A stretch of 64,000 nt of DNA from GCA-2748575 sp965222725 (GCA_965222725.1 OZ244969.1:4898001-4962000); one strand, 5' to 3'; shown: positions 39,527 to 49,847, counted from the first letter of the stretch. Made by a program: numbers and translations. Notes: generated by a model not told the origin, from the sequence alone.

Positions 39527-42500
39527 CTATCGTTGCACCTTTTCCCACTGCCTGGCAAGCCGCTTGGCAGACACGGGGTAGCGGGTTTTCAGCTCCTGGG
39601 CAAACAGGGAAATGCGGTATTCCTCCAGCATCCAGCGGTAGCTCTCCAGTTCCGGATCTTCCACGCCTTTTTCCATATGGGAGGCCTGACGCTCCAGGTA
39701 ATTCGCCCACAGGGACTGTACATCAGGAATCTGTTGCTGATCCCGGATCACATTGCCCTGCAGCTTTTCGATCCGCATCAGAATACCCTGCAAATAACGG
39801 GGAAACTCCTGCAGGCGCCCGTAGCGATAATGCTGAATCCAGGAGGGCGGAAAAAGCCCGTCCAGTTGCAGCCGTATATCGGCGTAGCTTTCCTCGCGGG
39901 TGGGGAGTGGCTGGCTGCTCATGGCTTTTTCAATGTCATGATGAAGATTGAGGATATCCGCCAGCAACTGGCGAAACTTGTTAGCGCAGGACACCAGTTC
40001 GGATTTTTTACCGTTCAGTCGTTTCTGAAAACCGGCCTGATCCCGTAATGGCGGCTGGCCATCGAGAAAGGCTTTTTGAAAGGCGGCATGAACAATCCCC
40101 TCCGCCAGATCCTGCTTGTCACCAAATGGCGCATATTTGATGGTGACACTGGCGGGCGGCAGACACTGCTTTTTGATGTAACGAATCTGCTGCGGCAACG
40201 CCAGCAAAAACAGCCGCAGCAAGCCCTGGTAGGTGGCATTGTCTGCAGCGGCGCGCTGATCAAACAATTGCACCCGCACGCTGTCACCTTCATCCACCAG
40301 CCCGGGATAGGCAATCAGTAATTTGCCATCGGCATGGTACTGGTACTCTTCCGGCAGATCGCCAAAATCCCACTCGGTGTAATGCCGGGTATCGATCTCA
40401 TCCGCCAGCAAAGAGGCCACGGCTTTTTTGGATTCGCCTTTTAACCGATGCTTGATGCCATCAATATCGGAGCTTTCTTCCAGCAGCTTACCGCTTTCAT
40501 CCAGCACGCGTATTTTTGCCAGTAAATAAGACGGTAACTGATCCAGGCGCCAGGATTCCGGGCGTATGTCCACCCGGGTCTGCTTTTTCAGAAAGTCGGC
40601 AAACTGTTGATACAGGGATTGGTCTCGATCCGGACCGGACTCAAGAAAGGCCCTGGCATATTCCGGCGCCGGTACCATGTATTTACGTACCGACTTGGGC
40701 AGGGACTTGATCAGAGCAGCACACTTTTCCTGTTCAAGCCCGGGAACCAGCCATTCCAGTCTGGTTTCATTCAACTGGTTCAGCAGGGTGACAGGCACTT
40801 CAACGGTCAAACCATCCTGACGGCGTCCCGGTTCAAACTGATAATCAATCTGCAGTTTGCCACCCTGCACATCCATCGCATCAGGAAAGCTGTACTGGGT
40901 CACATGATCCGACGTGGCACGGGTGATATCCGCTTCGCTCAGGTACAGAATTTTCGGGTTGTCTTTTTCCGCCTGCTTGCGCCATTTTTCAAAACTTTTA
41001 CCGTTGGTAACCTGCTCCGGTACCCGCTGGTTAAACAGCTCGTAAATGTCAGTATCGTCCACCAGAATATCGCGGCGCCGTGCGCGGTTTTCAATATCTT
41101 CCACACGGGCCTGCAATTCGCGGTTATGACGGTGATAAGGTGCGCGGGTTTCGTAATCCCCTGCCACCAACGCGTTATAAATAAAAATCTCGCGACTTTG
41201 CTGCGGGTCAATCTGACTGAAGTTGATTTTTTTACGGGGATTAATGATCAGCCCCATCAGTGAGGACTGCTGATAGGCCATGGCACAGGCGCGTTTCTTT
41301 TCCCAGTGCGGTTCAAAGTAGCGGTGCTTTAACAGATGGCTGCCCTGCTCTTCAATCCATTGAGGTTCAATATGTGCCAGGGTACGGCCGAACACTTTTT
41401 GGGTTTCCACAATTTCTGCCGCCATAATCCACTTGCCCTGATGCTTGTACAGGGTGGAGCCGGGAAAAGGCACGAACTTGCGGTTTCGGGTGCCGGCGTA
41501 AAGCCTTTTTTCTTCTTTTAATCCTACATGGCTTAACAAGCCGGAAAGCAGCGCTTTATGTACGGACGCATAATCAGCGGGTTCCTTGTTTTCCTGCCAG
41601 CCGGCTTCGCGACACAGGGATTTCAATTGAAAATGAATTTCCCGCCATTCCCGGATACGCAGGTAAGACAAATAATTTTTAGTCAGCCATTGCCGGAACT
41701 GTTTATTGCTCAGGTCTTCTCGCTGAGTTTCCAGTGCCTGCCATAAATTCACATAGGTTAAAAAGTCGGACTGCTTGTCATAAAATTCCCGGTGGGCCTG
41801 ATCTGCTGCCTGCTGTTTGTCGTGGGGCCGGATCCAGGGTTCCTGCACGCTCAATGCGCTGACAATAATGGCCACTTCCCACAAACTGCGCTGCTGTTCC
41901 GCTTCAATCAGCATGCGCGCCAGACGGGGATCCACCGGCAGCCGTGCCATTTGTTTGCCGGTGTCGGTGAGCTGTTTTTTGCCATCAATGGCACCCAGCT
42001 CTTCCAGCAATTTGTAGCCATCGTTAATCTGGCGGCTGTCGGGGGCCTCTACAAAAGGAAAGCGGCTGATATCCCCCAGCCCCAGACTGGCCATCTGCAA
42101 AATAACCGAGGCAAGATTGGTGCGCAGAATTTCCGGGTCGGTAAATTCCGGACGCGACAAATAATCCTCTTCACTGTACAGGCGGTAGCAGATACCTTCT
42201 GCCACCCGGCCACAACGGCCCTTGCGCTGATCGGCGCTGGCGCGGGAAATCGGTTCAATGGGCAGACGCTGCATTTTGGAGCGCACGCTGTAGCGACTGA
42301 TGCGGGCGGTACCAATATCCACCACATACCCGATATTGGGCACCGTGATCGAGGTTTCCGCCACGTTGGTGGCCAACACCACCCGGCGCCCCTGATGGGA
42401 CTGAAATACCCGCTGCTGTTCGGCATTGCTCAGGCGGGAATATAACGGCAGCACTTCCAGCTGTTTGGGCCCGCGCCGTTTGAGCACCGCAGCAATCTGA

Positions 42501-43495
42501 CGGATATCCCGCTCGCCGGGAAGGAACATCAGAATATCCGGTGGCCGTTTAAAGGCACCCTCTTCCCGTTCGCAGCGCAGGATTTCGTTAACGGTTTCCA
42601 GGATTTTGTTTTCCAGCAGGGTTTCATCGTCCCTGTTGTCTTCATCTGCACGGCCGTCTTCATCATCGGAAGAACGGCTTTCTTCTTCCAGTGGCCGGTA
42701 ACGCACTTCCACATCAAAGGTTCGCCCGGACACCTCAATAATGGGTGCATCATCAAAATGGCGGCTAAAGCGTTCCACATCGATGGTGGCGGAGGTAATA
42801 ATAATTTTCAGCTCGGGCCGCTTTTTTAACAGCTCTTTGAAATAGCCCAGCAGAAAATCGATATTCAGACTGCGTTCGTGGGCTTCGTCCACGATAATGG
42901 TGTCGTATTCTTCCAGAAAGCGGTTGCCCTGAATTTCCGCCAGCAGCATGCCGTCGGTCACCAGTTTAACCAGCGTCTGATCACTCACCTGATCCTGAAA
43001 ACGTATCTTGTAGCCAACACTGGTTCCCAAAGGGGAATTCAGTTCTTCCGCCACTCTGGCCGCCAGGCTGCGGGCCGCCAGCCGCCGCGGTTGGGTATGA
43101 GCAATACGACCGTACACGCCCCGGCCGGCAGCCAGGCACATCTTGGGAAGCTGGGTAGATTTTCCGGAGCCGGTTTCACCGGCCACAATCACCACCGGGT
43201 TTTCTTTAATGGCAGTAATAATACGCTCGGCGCTCCGGGATACGGGCAGGGATTCCGGATAACGGATCACAGGCATACCGGCGGCACGCTGTTCAGCAGC
43301 GGCGGTGGAGCGCGCCACCTTGTGCTGCAACTTTGCAATCAGCTTGTCTGAGGGCTGCTGTTGCTGACGGCGGCGCTGAATGGCTTGTAGCAGGCGGCGC
43401 AACTCATAACGATCCCGTAACAAGCAGCCGTCAATATCGGCTGCCAGTTGCTGAGGATGAAAATCGCTGTTCTGGCTGGTAACACCTTCCGTCAT
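39527..43495 (-). CDS. hrpA: ATP-dependent RNA helicase HrpA
   Basis: 1322 aa, matching E. coli HrpA (about 1300). DEAH-box helicase: Walker A VAGETGSGKSTQLPK (residues 104-118), DEAH (203-206) followed by ERSLN, SAT motif (ITSATID), ATNVAETSITVPNIGYVVD, and the arginine-finger block QRKGRCGRV. Then the winged-helix/ratchet/OB (HA2, DUF1605) and the HrpA-specific C-terminal DUF3418 region (from about 740). Acts on stalled ribosomes and mRNA. A long acidic insert (SRSSDDEDGRADEDNRDDE) lies near residue 275. Well separated from fadD by a terminator. Confidence 0.98.
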   Translation of the reverse strand: MTEGVTSQNSDFHPQQLAADIDGCLLRDRYELRRLLQAIQRRRQQQQPSDKLIAKLQHKVARSTAAAEQRAAGMPVIRYPESLPVSRSAERIITAIKENPVVIVAGETGSGKSTQLPKMCLAAGRGVYGRIAHTQPRRLAARSLAARVAEELNSPLGTSVGYKIRFQDQVSDQTLVKLVTDGMLLAEIQGNRFLEEYDTIIVDEAHERSLNIDFLLGYFKELLKKRPELKIIITSATIDVERFSRHFDDAPIIEVSGRTFDVEVRYRPLEEESRSSDDEDGRADEDNRDDETLLENKILETVNEILRCEREEGAFKRPPDILMFLPGERDIRQIAAVLKRRGPKQLEVLPLYSRLSNAEQQRVFQSHQGRRVVLATNVAETSITVPNIGYVVDIGTARISRYSVRSKMQRLPIEPISRASADQRKGRCGRVAEGICYRLYSEEDYLSRPEFTDPEILRTNLASVILQMASLGLGDISRFPFVEAPDSRQINDGYKLLEELGAIDGKKQLTDTGKQMARLPVDPRLARMLIEAEQQRSLWEVAIIVSALSVQEPWIRPHDKQQAADQAHREFYDKQSDFLTYVNLWQALETQREDLSNKQFRQWLTKNYLSYLRIREWREIHFQLKSLCREAGWQENKEPADYASVHKALLSGLLSHVGLKEEKRLYAGTRNRKFVPFPGSTLYKHQGKWIMAAEIVETQKVFGRTLAHIEPQWIEEQGSHLLKHRYFEPHWEKKRACAMAYQQSSLMGLIINPRKKINFSQIDPQQSREIFIYNALVAGDYETRAPYHRHNRELQARVEDIENRARRRDILVDDTDIYELFNQRVPEQVTNGKSFEKWRKQAEKDNPKILYLSEADITRATSDHVTQYSFPDAMDVQGGKLQIDYQFEPGRRQDGLTVEVPVTLLNQLNETRLEWLVPGLEQEKCAALIKSLPKSVRKYMVPAPEYARAFLESGPDRDQSLYQQFADFLKKQTRVDIRPESWRLDQLPSYLLAKIRVLDESGKLLEESSDIDGIKHRLKGESKKAVASLLADEIDTRHYTEWDFGDLPEEYQYHADGKLLIAYPGLVDEGDSVRVQLFDQRAAADNATYQGLLRLFLLALPQQIRYIKKQCLPPASVTIKYAPFGDKQDLAEGIVHAAFQKAFLDGQPPLRDQAGFQKRLNGKKSELVSCANKFRQLLADILNLHHDIEKAMSSQPLPTREESYADIRLQLDGLFPPSWIQHYRYGRLQEFPRYLQGILMRIEKLQGNVIRDQQQIPDVQSLWANYLERQASHMEKGVEDPELESYRWMLEEYRISLFAQELKTRYPVSAKRLARQWEKVQR

Positions 43496-43570
43496 ATTGC
43501 TTTAATACCTGCTGCATTTACTGAAACCGGGATTGTAACGCAAGCACGGTTGAGATGCTGCAGGCAATAA

Positions 43571-43604
43571 AAAACCCCTTACTGCGATCACAGCAAGGGG
43601 TTTT
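43571..43604. terminator. Intrinsic terminator after fadD
   Basis: AAAACCCCTT/AAGGGGTTTT 10-bp stem, extended past one mismatch, with a 6-base loop; A and T tracts on both sides make it bidirectional in form. It serves the minus-strand fadD, whose stop is 20 bp away. Confidence 0.88.
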
Positions 43605-43624
43605 CAATCCGGCGAAATGCGCCG

Positions 43625-45289
43625 TTACTTGTCGCGCAGTTCGCGGCGCAGGATTTTACCTACGTTGGACTTGGGCAGCTCGTCGCGGAACTCCACATGA
43701 CGGGGCATTTTATAACCCGTCAGGTTCTGTTTGCAGTGAGCGATGATGTCGTCTTTATTCAGGCTTTGCTTGCCGGACACCACAAACACTTTAACCGCTT
43801 CACCGCTCTTCTCGTCGGGCACCCCAATGGCGGCCGCTTCCACCACATCCGGATGGCTGCATACCACGTCTTCGATTTCGTTGGGGTATACGTTAAAGCC
43901 GGACACCAGAATCATGTCCTTTTTACGGTCAACAATTTTCAGGTAGCCGTCTTCCTGAATCAGGGCCACGTCGCCGGTTTTCAGCCACTCACCGTCTTTG
44001 GTAAAGGTTTCTTTGGTGGCTTCTTCGCGCTGATAGTAGCCTTTCATTACCTGAGGGCCTTTGACGCACAGCTCACCGGCTTCGCCAATGGGCAGTTCGT
44101 TTTCTTCCTCATCAATCACTTTTACATCGGTGCCCGGTAGCGGTATACCAATGGTACCCACCTGAATGGCATAGGGCGGATTCACACACACCACCGGGGA
44201 GGTTTCGGTCATGCCAAAGCCTTCGGCAATCACGTTACCGGTCATTTTTTCCCATTTTTCCGCCGTGCTCACCTGCAGCGCCATACCACCGGCAACGGTC
44301 AGTTTAAGATGGCTGAAATCCAGTTTGCGGAAATCCTCGTTATTCATCAGTGCCACAAACAGGGTGTTCAGACCGGTCAGGGCAGTAAAATTCCACTTAC
44401 TCATTTCCGCCACAAAGGCAGGAATATCGCGGGGGTTGGTGATCAGGATATTGTGGGCACCACGAGACATCATGGCCAGGCAGTTAACAGTAAAAGAGAA
44501 GATATGGTACATGGGCAACGGTGTGATACAGATTTCCTTGCCTTCTTCCATGGTTTGCATGGTGAAGTCCATCTGCATCATGTTGGATACCAGGTTGCGG
44601 TGCGTCAGCATGGCACCTTTGGCAACACCGGTGGTACCGCCGGTGTATTGCAGCACGGCAAGATCTTCGTGCTCAGGGCGGTTGCCGGCGTTAAAGCTGG
44701 CCTTGGCGCCTTTTTTCATGGCCGTGGTAAAAGGCACTGCAGAAGGAATATTGAATTCGGGCACCATCTTTTTGATTTTCTTGATGGCGAAATTCAGCAG
44801 GGTGCGTTTCAGGGGCTTATGCATGTCCGCCACCTGCGTGATGATGACGGTTTCGATACCGGTTTTGGGGAGCACTTCCTGCACCAGATCGCCGAAGTTG
44901 GCCAGTGCCACCAGCGCTTTACAGCCGGCATCGTTAAACTGATGCTCCATTTCTCGGGCGGTGTACATGGGGTTGGTGTTCACAATCACCATGCCGGCGC
45001 GCATGGCACCGAACAACACCACGGGGAACTGAATCAGGTTGGGCATTTGAACGGCGATGCGATCGCCCTTTTGCAGGGTGGTGTGGTTTTGCAGGTAAGC
45101 CGCAAAATCCGAGCTGTACTGATCCAGCTCCCGGTAAGTAATGGTACGGCCCATGTTGCTGTAGGCGGGTTTGTCGGCAAAGCGACGCGTCGCGTCATCA
45201 AAGACATCCAGTACCGTTTTATATTTTTCGTAGGTAATCTCTGCAGGAGTACCTTCCGGATACTTGTCCGCCCAAATTTTGTCAACCAT
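43625..45289 (-). CDS. fadD: Long-chain-fatty-acid-CoA ligase
   Basis: 554 aa, usual FadD length. Activates fatty acids to acyl-CoA through acyl-AMP at the membrane. AMP-binding motif LQYTGGTTGVAKGAMLTHRN (about 211-230), A5 block GFGMTETSPVVCVNPP, LKTGDVALIQEDGYLKIVDR (about 430-450), KDMILVSGFNVYPNEIED, and C-terminal catalytic Lys in PKSNVGKILRRELR. Feeds beta-oxidation; the acyl-CoA dehydrogenase at the right edge and MaoC hydratase are compatible pathway genes. The 230 bp before it (45290-45519) have no gene. Confidence 0.96.
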   Translation of the reverse strand: MVDKIWADKYPEGTPAEITYEKYKTVLDVFDDATRRFADKPAYSNMGRTITYRELDQYSSDFAAYLQNHTTLQKGDRIAVQMPNLIQFPVVLFGAMRAGMVIVNTNPMYTAREMEHQFNDAGCKALVALANFGDLVQEVLPKTGIETVIITQVADMHKPLKRTLLNFAIKKIKKMVPEFNIPSAVPFTTAMKKGAKASFNAGNRPEHEDLAVLQYTGGTTGVAKGAMLTHRNLVSNMMQMDFTMQTMEEGKEICITPLPMYHIFSFTVNCLAMMSRGAHNILITNPRDIPAFVAEMSKWNFTALTGLNTLFVALMNNEDFRKLDFSHLKLTVAGGMALQVSTAEKWEKMTGNVIAEGFGMTETSPVVCVNPPYAIQVGTIGIPLPGTDVKVIDEEENELPIGEAGELCVKGPQVMKGYYQREEATKETFTKDGEWLKTGDVALIQEDGYLKIVDRKKDMILVSGFNVYPNEIEDVVCSHPDVVEAAAIGVPDEKSGEAVKVFVVSGKQSLNKDDIIAHCKQNLTGYKMPRHVEFRDELPKSNVGKILRRELRDK

Positions 45290-45519
45290 CGTTGCATCCC
45301 CTTAATGTGTGTAGAGGCGGCCCGCTGGGGTCTCCATACAGGTCGCTTTTCCGGCAAACCTCAATACCGGTACGCTGATCGTGACCGGAGGGCTGCCCTG
45401 TTTTTACAATAAAAAAACCGGCGCGAAGGTTAACAGTTTTGCCCATTGCGCTCTAGTGCCATGCCTGACTTGGGAGACACGGCCTCGCTCAAACATTCTC
45501 TAAACAAGTTAGCAGACAC

Positions 45520-46350
45520 TCAGGGTTGTGGGAATTCATTCAGAGACCAGTCGTAGCGATAATCCCAATCGACCTGCTTGCCCACGGATTCCAACTGCTT
45601 CTTCAGGTCGGGGTTGGCGTACTGCAGGAAGTGCCTGACCAGTGAGTTTTCGTTATTACCAAAATCCACACCGTACCAGTCGTAGATCTTGCTGGCGGTA
45701 ATGTCCGTGCCCTTAACGGTCACGCCCCGCGGGTGGTTGATGTAATCCCGGGCGCCCTGCTCCAGCAACGTTTCACTGTTCGCGGCAGTAAAAGGTTCAG
45801 GGGCCAGATTGGGGCATCCCATGCTGGCACAGTTCACCGCATAATGAATGCGATTGTCTTTCCATATGGGCCGTAAGATCCGGTGCTCTATATCATTGAG
45901 AGACACTTTTTCGCCCTCAACGGTGAGCAGTTTTTCGTCCCAGGGGCCAAAGCTGAACCAGCCAAAGCTGATATCGGTAATGGACTCCACCGGGTAGTGC
46001 TCCAGAATCAGAAACACCGTGCGGGCGTTGTAAAGGTTAACCCAGTAGGCAAACTGTTCGGAACGGGAATAATCGGACACCGCTACCGCCTGCAGCGAGT
46101 CCAGGTACTTGCCCAGTTGTTGCCTGTCCTCTGCCGATACGGCCCGGTAATTTACCAGGTTAATGCCGTTGTCGGCGGGTTTCAGGTAACGGCCCAGAAA
46201 ATCCCGCCAGGGCTGATGATCAATCTTTTTTGTGGAACCGGCGTTATGCACTTCCCAGCGGGGCCACAGGTCTGCGGCAGGCGCGGCCATAACCGACTGA
46301 ATTCCCAGTAAAAGCCATAAGAGGCCGGTAGTTAAAGCAGTTTTACTCAT
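45520..46350 (-). CDS. Exported DUF547 protein
   Basis: 276 aa from ATG 46350 (AGGGA five bases upstream). Signal peptide TTGLLWLLLGIQSVMA (about residues 5-22). The DUF547 core has AYWVNLYNARTVFLILEHYP (about 100-120), LLTVEGEKVSLNDIEHRILR, HYAVNCASMGCPNLAPEPFT (about 176-195, with the family's Asn-Cys-Ala and Gly-Cys-Pro) and VKGTDITASKIYDWYG. Periplasmic, function not established; family has papain-like features. Monocistronic, divergent from the glpD-like gene. Confidence 0.88.
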   Translation of the reverse strand: MSKTALTTGLLWLLLGIQSVMAAPAADLWPRWEVHNAGSTKKIDHQPWRDFLGRYLKPADNGINLVNYRAVSAEDRQQLGKYLDSLQAVAVSDYSRSEQFAYWVNLYNARTVFLILEHYPVESITDISFGWFSFGPWDEKLLTVEGEKVSLNDIEHRILRPIWKDNRIHYAVNCASMGCPNLAPEPFTAANSETLLEQGARDYINHPRGVTVKGTDITASKIYDWYGVDFGNNENSLVRHFLQYANPDLKKQLESVGKQVDWDYRYDWSLNEFPQP

Positions 46351-46498
46351 AAAAATCCCTGTTGTCTCTGCGATTCGGTATTTGACATCAGCCATCCAAA
46401 GGGCCTATTTATAACTGATAGTTGTGGTGTTATTCCATTTCATTGACGACACCTGAAGTCGACTGTTCAGAGGATCGCCTGATAAGTGAGGCAGAACC

Positions 46499-48085
46499 AT
46501 GGATCGTGATAACAGGTATTTCGACGTCACCATTATTGGTGGCGGCCTTCACGGCGCAGCCATTGCCGCCGATTGCGCCGGTCGCGGCCTGCGCACGTTG
46601 CTGTGCGACCAGGGCGACGTGGGTGGCAGCCATAATCTGGTGTCCACCCGGCTGTTCCACTGCGGATTACAATATCTGCAGCGTGGTGATTTGTCGCTGG
46701 TATCGGAATCCCTGCACGAAAGGACCAGTTTACTGCAAAGAGCCCCGCACCTGACAACTCCTGCCACCGTCATTATTCCCCAGCCCTGCGGATTGCGTTC
46801 CCGTCTCAAAATCAATACCAAAGCCTGGTTGTACCGGCTGGTGGCCGGGCAAGATAACCGGATGGAAGCCACGGACATCAGTGGCAGTGACTGGGCAGCG
46901 CCACTGAAAACATCCGGCAAGGGCAACGAGCAGTTGCCAGCCATTGTGTTTGAAGACGCCCTCCTGGACGATTCCCGGTTAACCATTGAAAACCTGCTGC
47001 TGGCGGAGGAAAAAGGCGCCGTCATTTTACCTGCTACCCGGCTGACTCAGGCCACCCGTCGCAATGGCAACTGGAATCTGACCCTGAACGATGAACCCAT
47101 GGATTTCAGCGTGGCGGTACAATCCCGCAGTATTATTAACGCCACCGGCCCGGATGCAGAACGGGTGCAACGCAATATTCTGGGCATTAAAAGCCGCTGC
47201 TCCGCCACCAATTACCGTGCCGGCTACATTGTGGTGCCACGTCTGGCATCCGGCTCCTGCTCTTATCTGATTGAAGACGAGGCATCGCACCTGGTAGGCG
47301 TGCTGCCTTATCAGGACAACTATAGCCTGGTGGGCCCGGTGATTTGCAGCAACGACGATGGTAATGCCAGGAATCAGTTAAACGACAACCACAAGGAATG
47401 GCTGCTGAGCGTCATCAGCCGCCATTTCCGGCAAGCGGTAACCACTGACGACATACTCTGCAGTTTTGCAGTGGAAACCTCGGCCTTCCGGGAAACACCG
47501 GAAGCAACCCCTACCCCCTTCTCGCAAGACTATGTGCTGGATTTTAATTGCAGTGATGGCCGCTCTCCGGCGGTCACCCTGTTTGGCGCCTGCGTGAATA
47601 TGCACCGGGCCATTGCCGAACAGGTGATTGAGCAGATAGCCACCTATCTGGATGACCCTGAGGTTGCCGGCAAGGAATGGACCCGCAATGCGTTATTGCC
47701 CGGCGCTCACTTTACCGGAGGGTCGCTGGAATCCCTGCAACTCGAACTGGCCCATCGCTACCCCTGGCTGCCGGAACAAACTCGCACCCGCCTGGAGCAG
47801 CTTTACGGTGCCCGGGCCCTGGACCTGTTGCAGGGCTGCGAAAAGCTAGCCGACTTAGGCAGCGAGGTGCTACCATCCTTGTACGAAAAAGAAGTTCAGT
47901 GGCTTCACGACCGGGAATGGGCCCAGACTCCGGATGCGATTTTGTGGCACCGTACCAAGTTGGGTATGGCGCTATCGGATTCGAAAATAAACGAATTCAA
48001 TCAATGGTTTAAGCGGCAATTCCACTATCAGCCCGCCCTTTCAGTTTTACATTTGCAAACGCAAATGAACAAAGAAGCCTCTTGA
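46499..48085 (+). CDS. Divergent GlpD-like FAD-dependent glycerol-3-phosphate dehydrogenase
   Basis: 528 aa. N-terminal FAD site VTIIGGGLHGAAIAADCAGR (residues 10-29), then the region that reads SSKLLHGGLRYL in true GlpD is here VSTRLFHCGLQYLQRGD, with Cys in place of Gly. DAO-domain features INATGPDAERVQRNILG and the C-terminal GlpD cap (SLYEKEVQWLHDREWAQTPD, ILWHRTKLGM) are present. It probably oxidises glycerol-3-phosphate or a related polyol phosphate at the membrane, feeding quinones. The changed motif may alter substrate or activity. Preceded by AAGTGAGGC; lipase gene follows by 74 bp. Confidence 0.82.
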   Translation: MDRDNRYFDVTIIGGGLHGAAIAADCAGRGLRTLLCDQGDVGGSHNLVSTRLFHCGLQYLQRGDLSLVSESLHERTSLLQRAPHLTTPATVIIPQPCGLRSRLKINTKAWLYRLVAGQDNRMEATDISGSDWAAPLKTSGKGNEQLPAIVFEDALLDDSRLTIENLLLAEEKGAVILPATRLTQATRRNGNWNLTLNDEPMDFSVAVQSRSIINATGPDAERVQRNILGIKSRCSATNYRAGYIVVPRLASGSCSYLIEDEASHLVGVLPYQDNYSLVGPVICSNDDGNARNQLNDNHKEWLLSVISRHFRQAVTTDDILCSFAVETSAFRETPEATPTPFSQDYVLDFNCSDGRSPAVTLFGACVNMHRAIAEQVIEQIATYLDDPEVAGKEWTRNALLPGAHFTGGSLESLQLELAHRYPWLPEQTRTRLEQLYGARALDLLQGCEKLADLGSEVLPSLYEKEVQWLHDREWAQTPDAILWHRTKLGMALSDSKINEFNQWFKRQFHYQPALSVLHLQTQMNKEAS

Positions 48086-48159
48086 CCCCTGTGTCAATTT
48101 AGTGGATCTTCGTTTTTTTTCGAATTTGATCGGGATCGAGCTGTTTCTAGGAGCCTCAC

Positions 48160-49155
48160 ATGTATCAGGACACCATCCAGTTCACGGCCGTGGACGGGCA
48201 TGAGATTTTTACCCGGATCTGGAAGCCGGCAAAAAGCACCAAATCACCCCGGGCGGTGTTCCATATCAACCACGGCATGGCAGAACACAGTGCCCGCTAC
48301 GCCCCCCTGGCGGAGCGCCTGGTGGCCGAAGGGTTCGTCGTTGTTGCCCAGGACCACCGGGGCCACGGCTATTCAGTAAAAAACGGCGAAATGCTGGGGC
48401 ACTATGCCGACAAGAATGGCTGGGAACTGGTCATCAAGGACCTGGAACAGATCAACGACTATATTCGCCAGGAATTCCCCAACACCCCTGTCGTGTTATT
48501 CGGCCACAGCATGGGTTCTTTTATCGTGCAGGGTTATGCCGTGGACCATGGCGCGACAGTGGATGCCATCATTCTGTCGGGCTCTGCCTACCACACGGAA
48601 TTCACCCTGTCCTACGCCAAACTGGCAGCCACTATTGAAAAAGCCCGCATTGGCGCCAAAGGCCGCAGCTACCTGATCGATGCCCTGAGCTTTGGTGAAT
48701 ACAACAAAAGCTTTCGCCCGGTACGCACCAATTGCGACTGGTTGTCGCGGGATCCCCGTCAGGTAGACGCCTACGTGAATGATCCGCTGTGCGGATTTCT
48801 TTGCACCAACAAACTATGGCTGGATCTGGTAAAAGGCATAGGCGTGATATCCAAAGTCAAAAACCTGCGCCGTGTTCCCAACAAGGTTCCCTACCTGCTG
48901 ATATCCGGTGAAATGGACCCCATGAGTTACGATGCCAGGGAACACGGCATCAGCAAGCTCAAAGCCCGCCTGGAAAAAGCCGGCCAGCACAGTGTTTCGG
49001 TTAAACTGTTCCAGCAGGGTCGCCACGAGATACTGAACGAAATCAATCGTGATGAAGTGATTGAATACATCGTTCGCTGGATGGACAAGCAGGTGGAACT
49101 GAAACCCAAAAGCGCTCCGAAAAAAACCGGAAAAAAGGCCGCTGCTGTCGCCTGA
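48160..49155 (+). CDS. Monoacylglycerol-lipase-like alpha/beta hydrolase
   Basis: 331 aa. Serine hydrolase (Hydrolase_4): HHINHGMAEHSARYAPLAER-type start (INHGMAEHSARYAPLAERL), VVAQDHRGHGYSVKNG, nucleophile elbow LFGHSMGSFIVQGYA (Ser about residue 114), Asp in GEMDPMSYDAREHG and His in FQQGRHEILNE. No signal peptide, so cytoplasmic or membrane-associated. The tail is basic (KPKSAPKKTGKKAA). Releases fatty acid and glycerol from monoacylglycerol; with the GlpD-like gene upstream it suggests a glyceride-use unit. GGAGCC upstream. Confidence 0.88.
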   Translation: MYQDTIQFTAVDGHEIFTRIWKPAKSTKSPRAVFHINHGMAEHSARYAPLAERLVAEGFVVVAQDHRGHGYSVKNGEMLGHYADKNGWELVIKDLEQINDYIRQEFPNTPVVLFGHSMGSFIVQGYAVDHGATVDAIILSGSAYHTEFTLSYAKLAATIEKARIGAKGRSYLIDALSFGEYNKSFRPVRTNCDWLSRDPRQVDAYVNDPLCGFLCTNKLWLDLVKGIGVISKVKNLRRVPNKVPYLLISGEMDPMSYDAREHGISKLKARLEKAGQHSVSVKLFQQGRHEILNEINRDEVIEYIVRWMDKQVELKPKSAPKKTGKKAAAVA

Positions 49156-49373
49156 TATGAAGGGCAGATTCCGGAATTTCACCGCACTCAGAGCGGGTAA
49201 ACCGGAATCTGCACCGTTTCCCTCATTGCCATCCAATGCCTTCTTCTTTGCCTTGCTGCCTTACCTGCCCTATCCCCTGACTTAAAAACTGGTTACAAAG
49301 TTTGTTTCCTGATCAGGGCCTGCTACGACTACACTACGGGGTCAGAATCAGGCTAACCGCAGGACACAGCCCC

Positions 49374-49847
49374 ATGGATTATCTGGAAAATATCCCCTTT
49401 GATGAATTACAGGTGGGCGACACTACCACCCTGACCCGCACCGTGACCGAACAGGACGTACAACTGTTCGCCTACCTTTCCGGCGACATCAACCCGCTAC
49501 ACCTGGATGAGGAATACGCTAAAACCACCAAGTTTGGTACCCGGATCGCACACGGTTTGTTTATTGGTGTACTGGTAACTACCGCTGTTGCCACCAAGCT
49601 GCCGGGGCCCGGCAGCATTTACCGTGGTCAGGAAATGAAGTTTCAGCGCGCCGTTAAAATCGGTGACACCGTGACAGCGGTGCTGACCGTATCGGAAAAG
49701 AAAAAACGGGGTAACCTGGTCAAAATCGATTGCGAGATCAAGAACCAGCACGGTGAAGTGGTCTTTACCGGGGTTTCTACCGCAGTCGCGCCCACGGAAA
49801 AGCTGCGGATCAAAGCGGCAGAATTACCCCACGTTCAGATTTCCTGA
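49374..49847 (+). CDS. MaoC-like (R)-specific enoyl-CoA hydratase (PhaJ type)
   Basis: 157 aa from ATG 49374, hot-dog fold. The hydratase-2 motif FAYLSGDINPLHLDEEYA (about residues 32-49) has the catalytic Asp and His, followed by IAHGLFIGVLVTTAVATKLP. PhaJ-type enzymes hydrate enoyl-CoA to (R)-3-hydroxyacyl-CoA, linking beta-oxidation to PHA or other products. An upstream extension to 49302 lacks a start with a ribosome site. The 218-bp gap before it shows nothing else. Its stop is two bases from the stop of the convergent VWA gene. Confidence 0.9.
   Translation: MDYLENIPFDELQVGDTTTLTRTVTEQDVQLFAYLSGDINPLHLDEEYAKTTKFGTRIAHGLFIGVLVTTAVATKLPGPGSIYRGQEMKFQRAVKIGDTVTAVLTVSEKKKRGNLVKIDCEIKNQHGEVVFTGVSTAVAPTEKLRIKAAELPHVQIS

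Noticed and set aside
40607..41263. Open frame opposite hrpA (about 218 codons)
   Set aside because: Antisense of a conserved helicase; composition typical of complementary-strand artefacts.
44309..45412. Long open frame (about 367 codons) opposite fadD
   Set aside because: Product is His/Gly rich with no domain, and it mirrors the FadD codons on the other strand. FadD has complete motifs.
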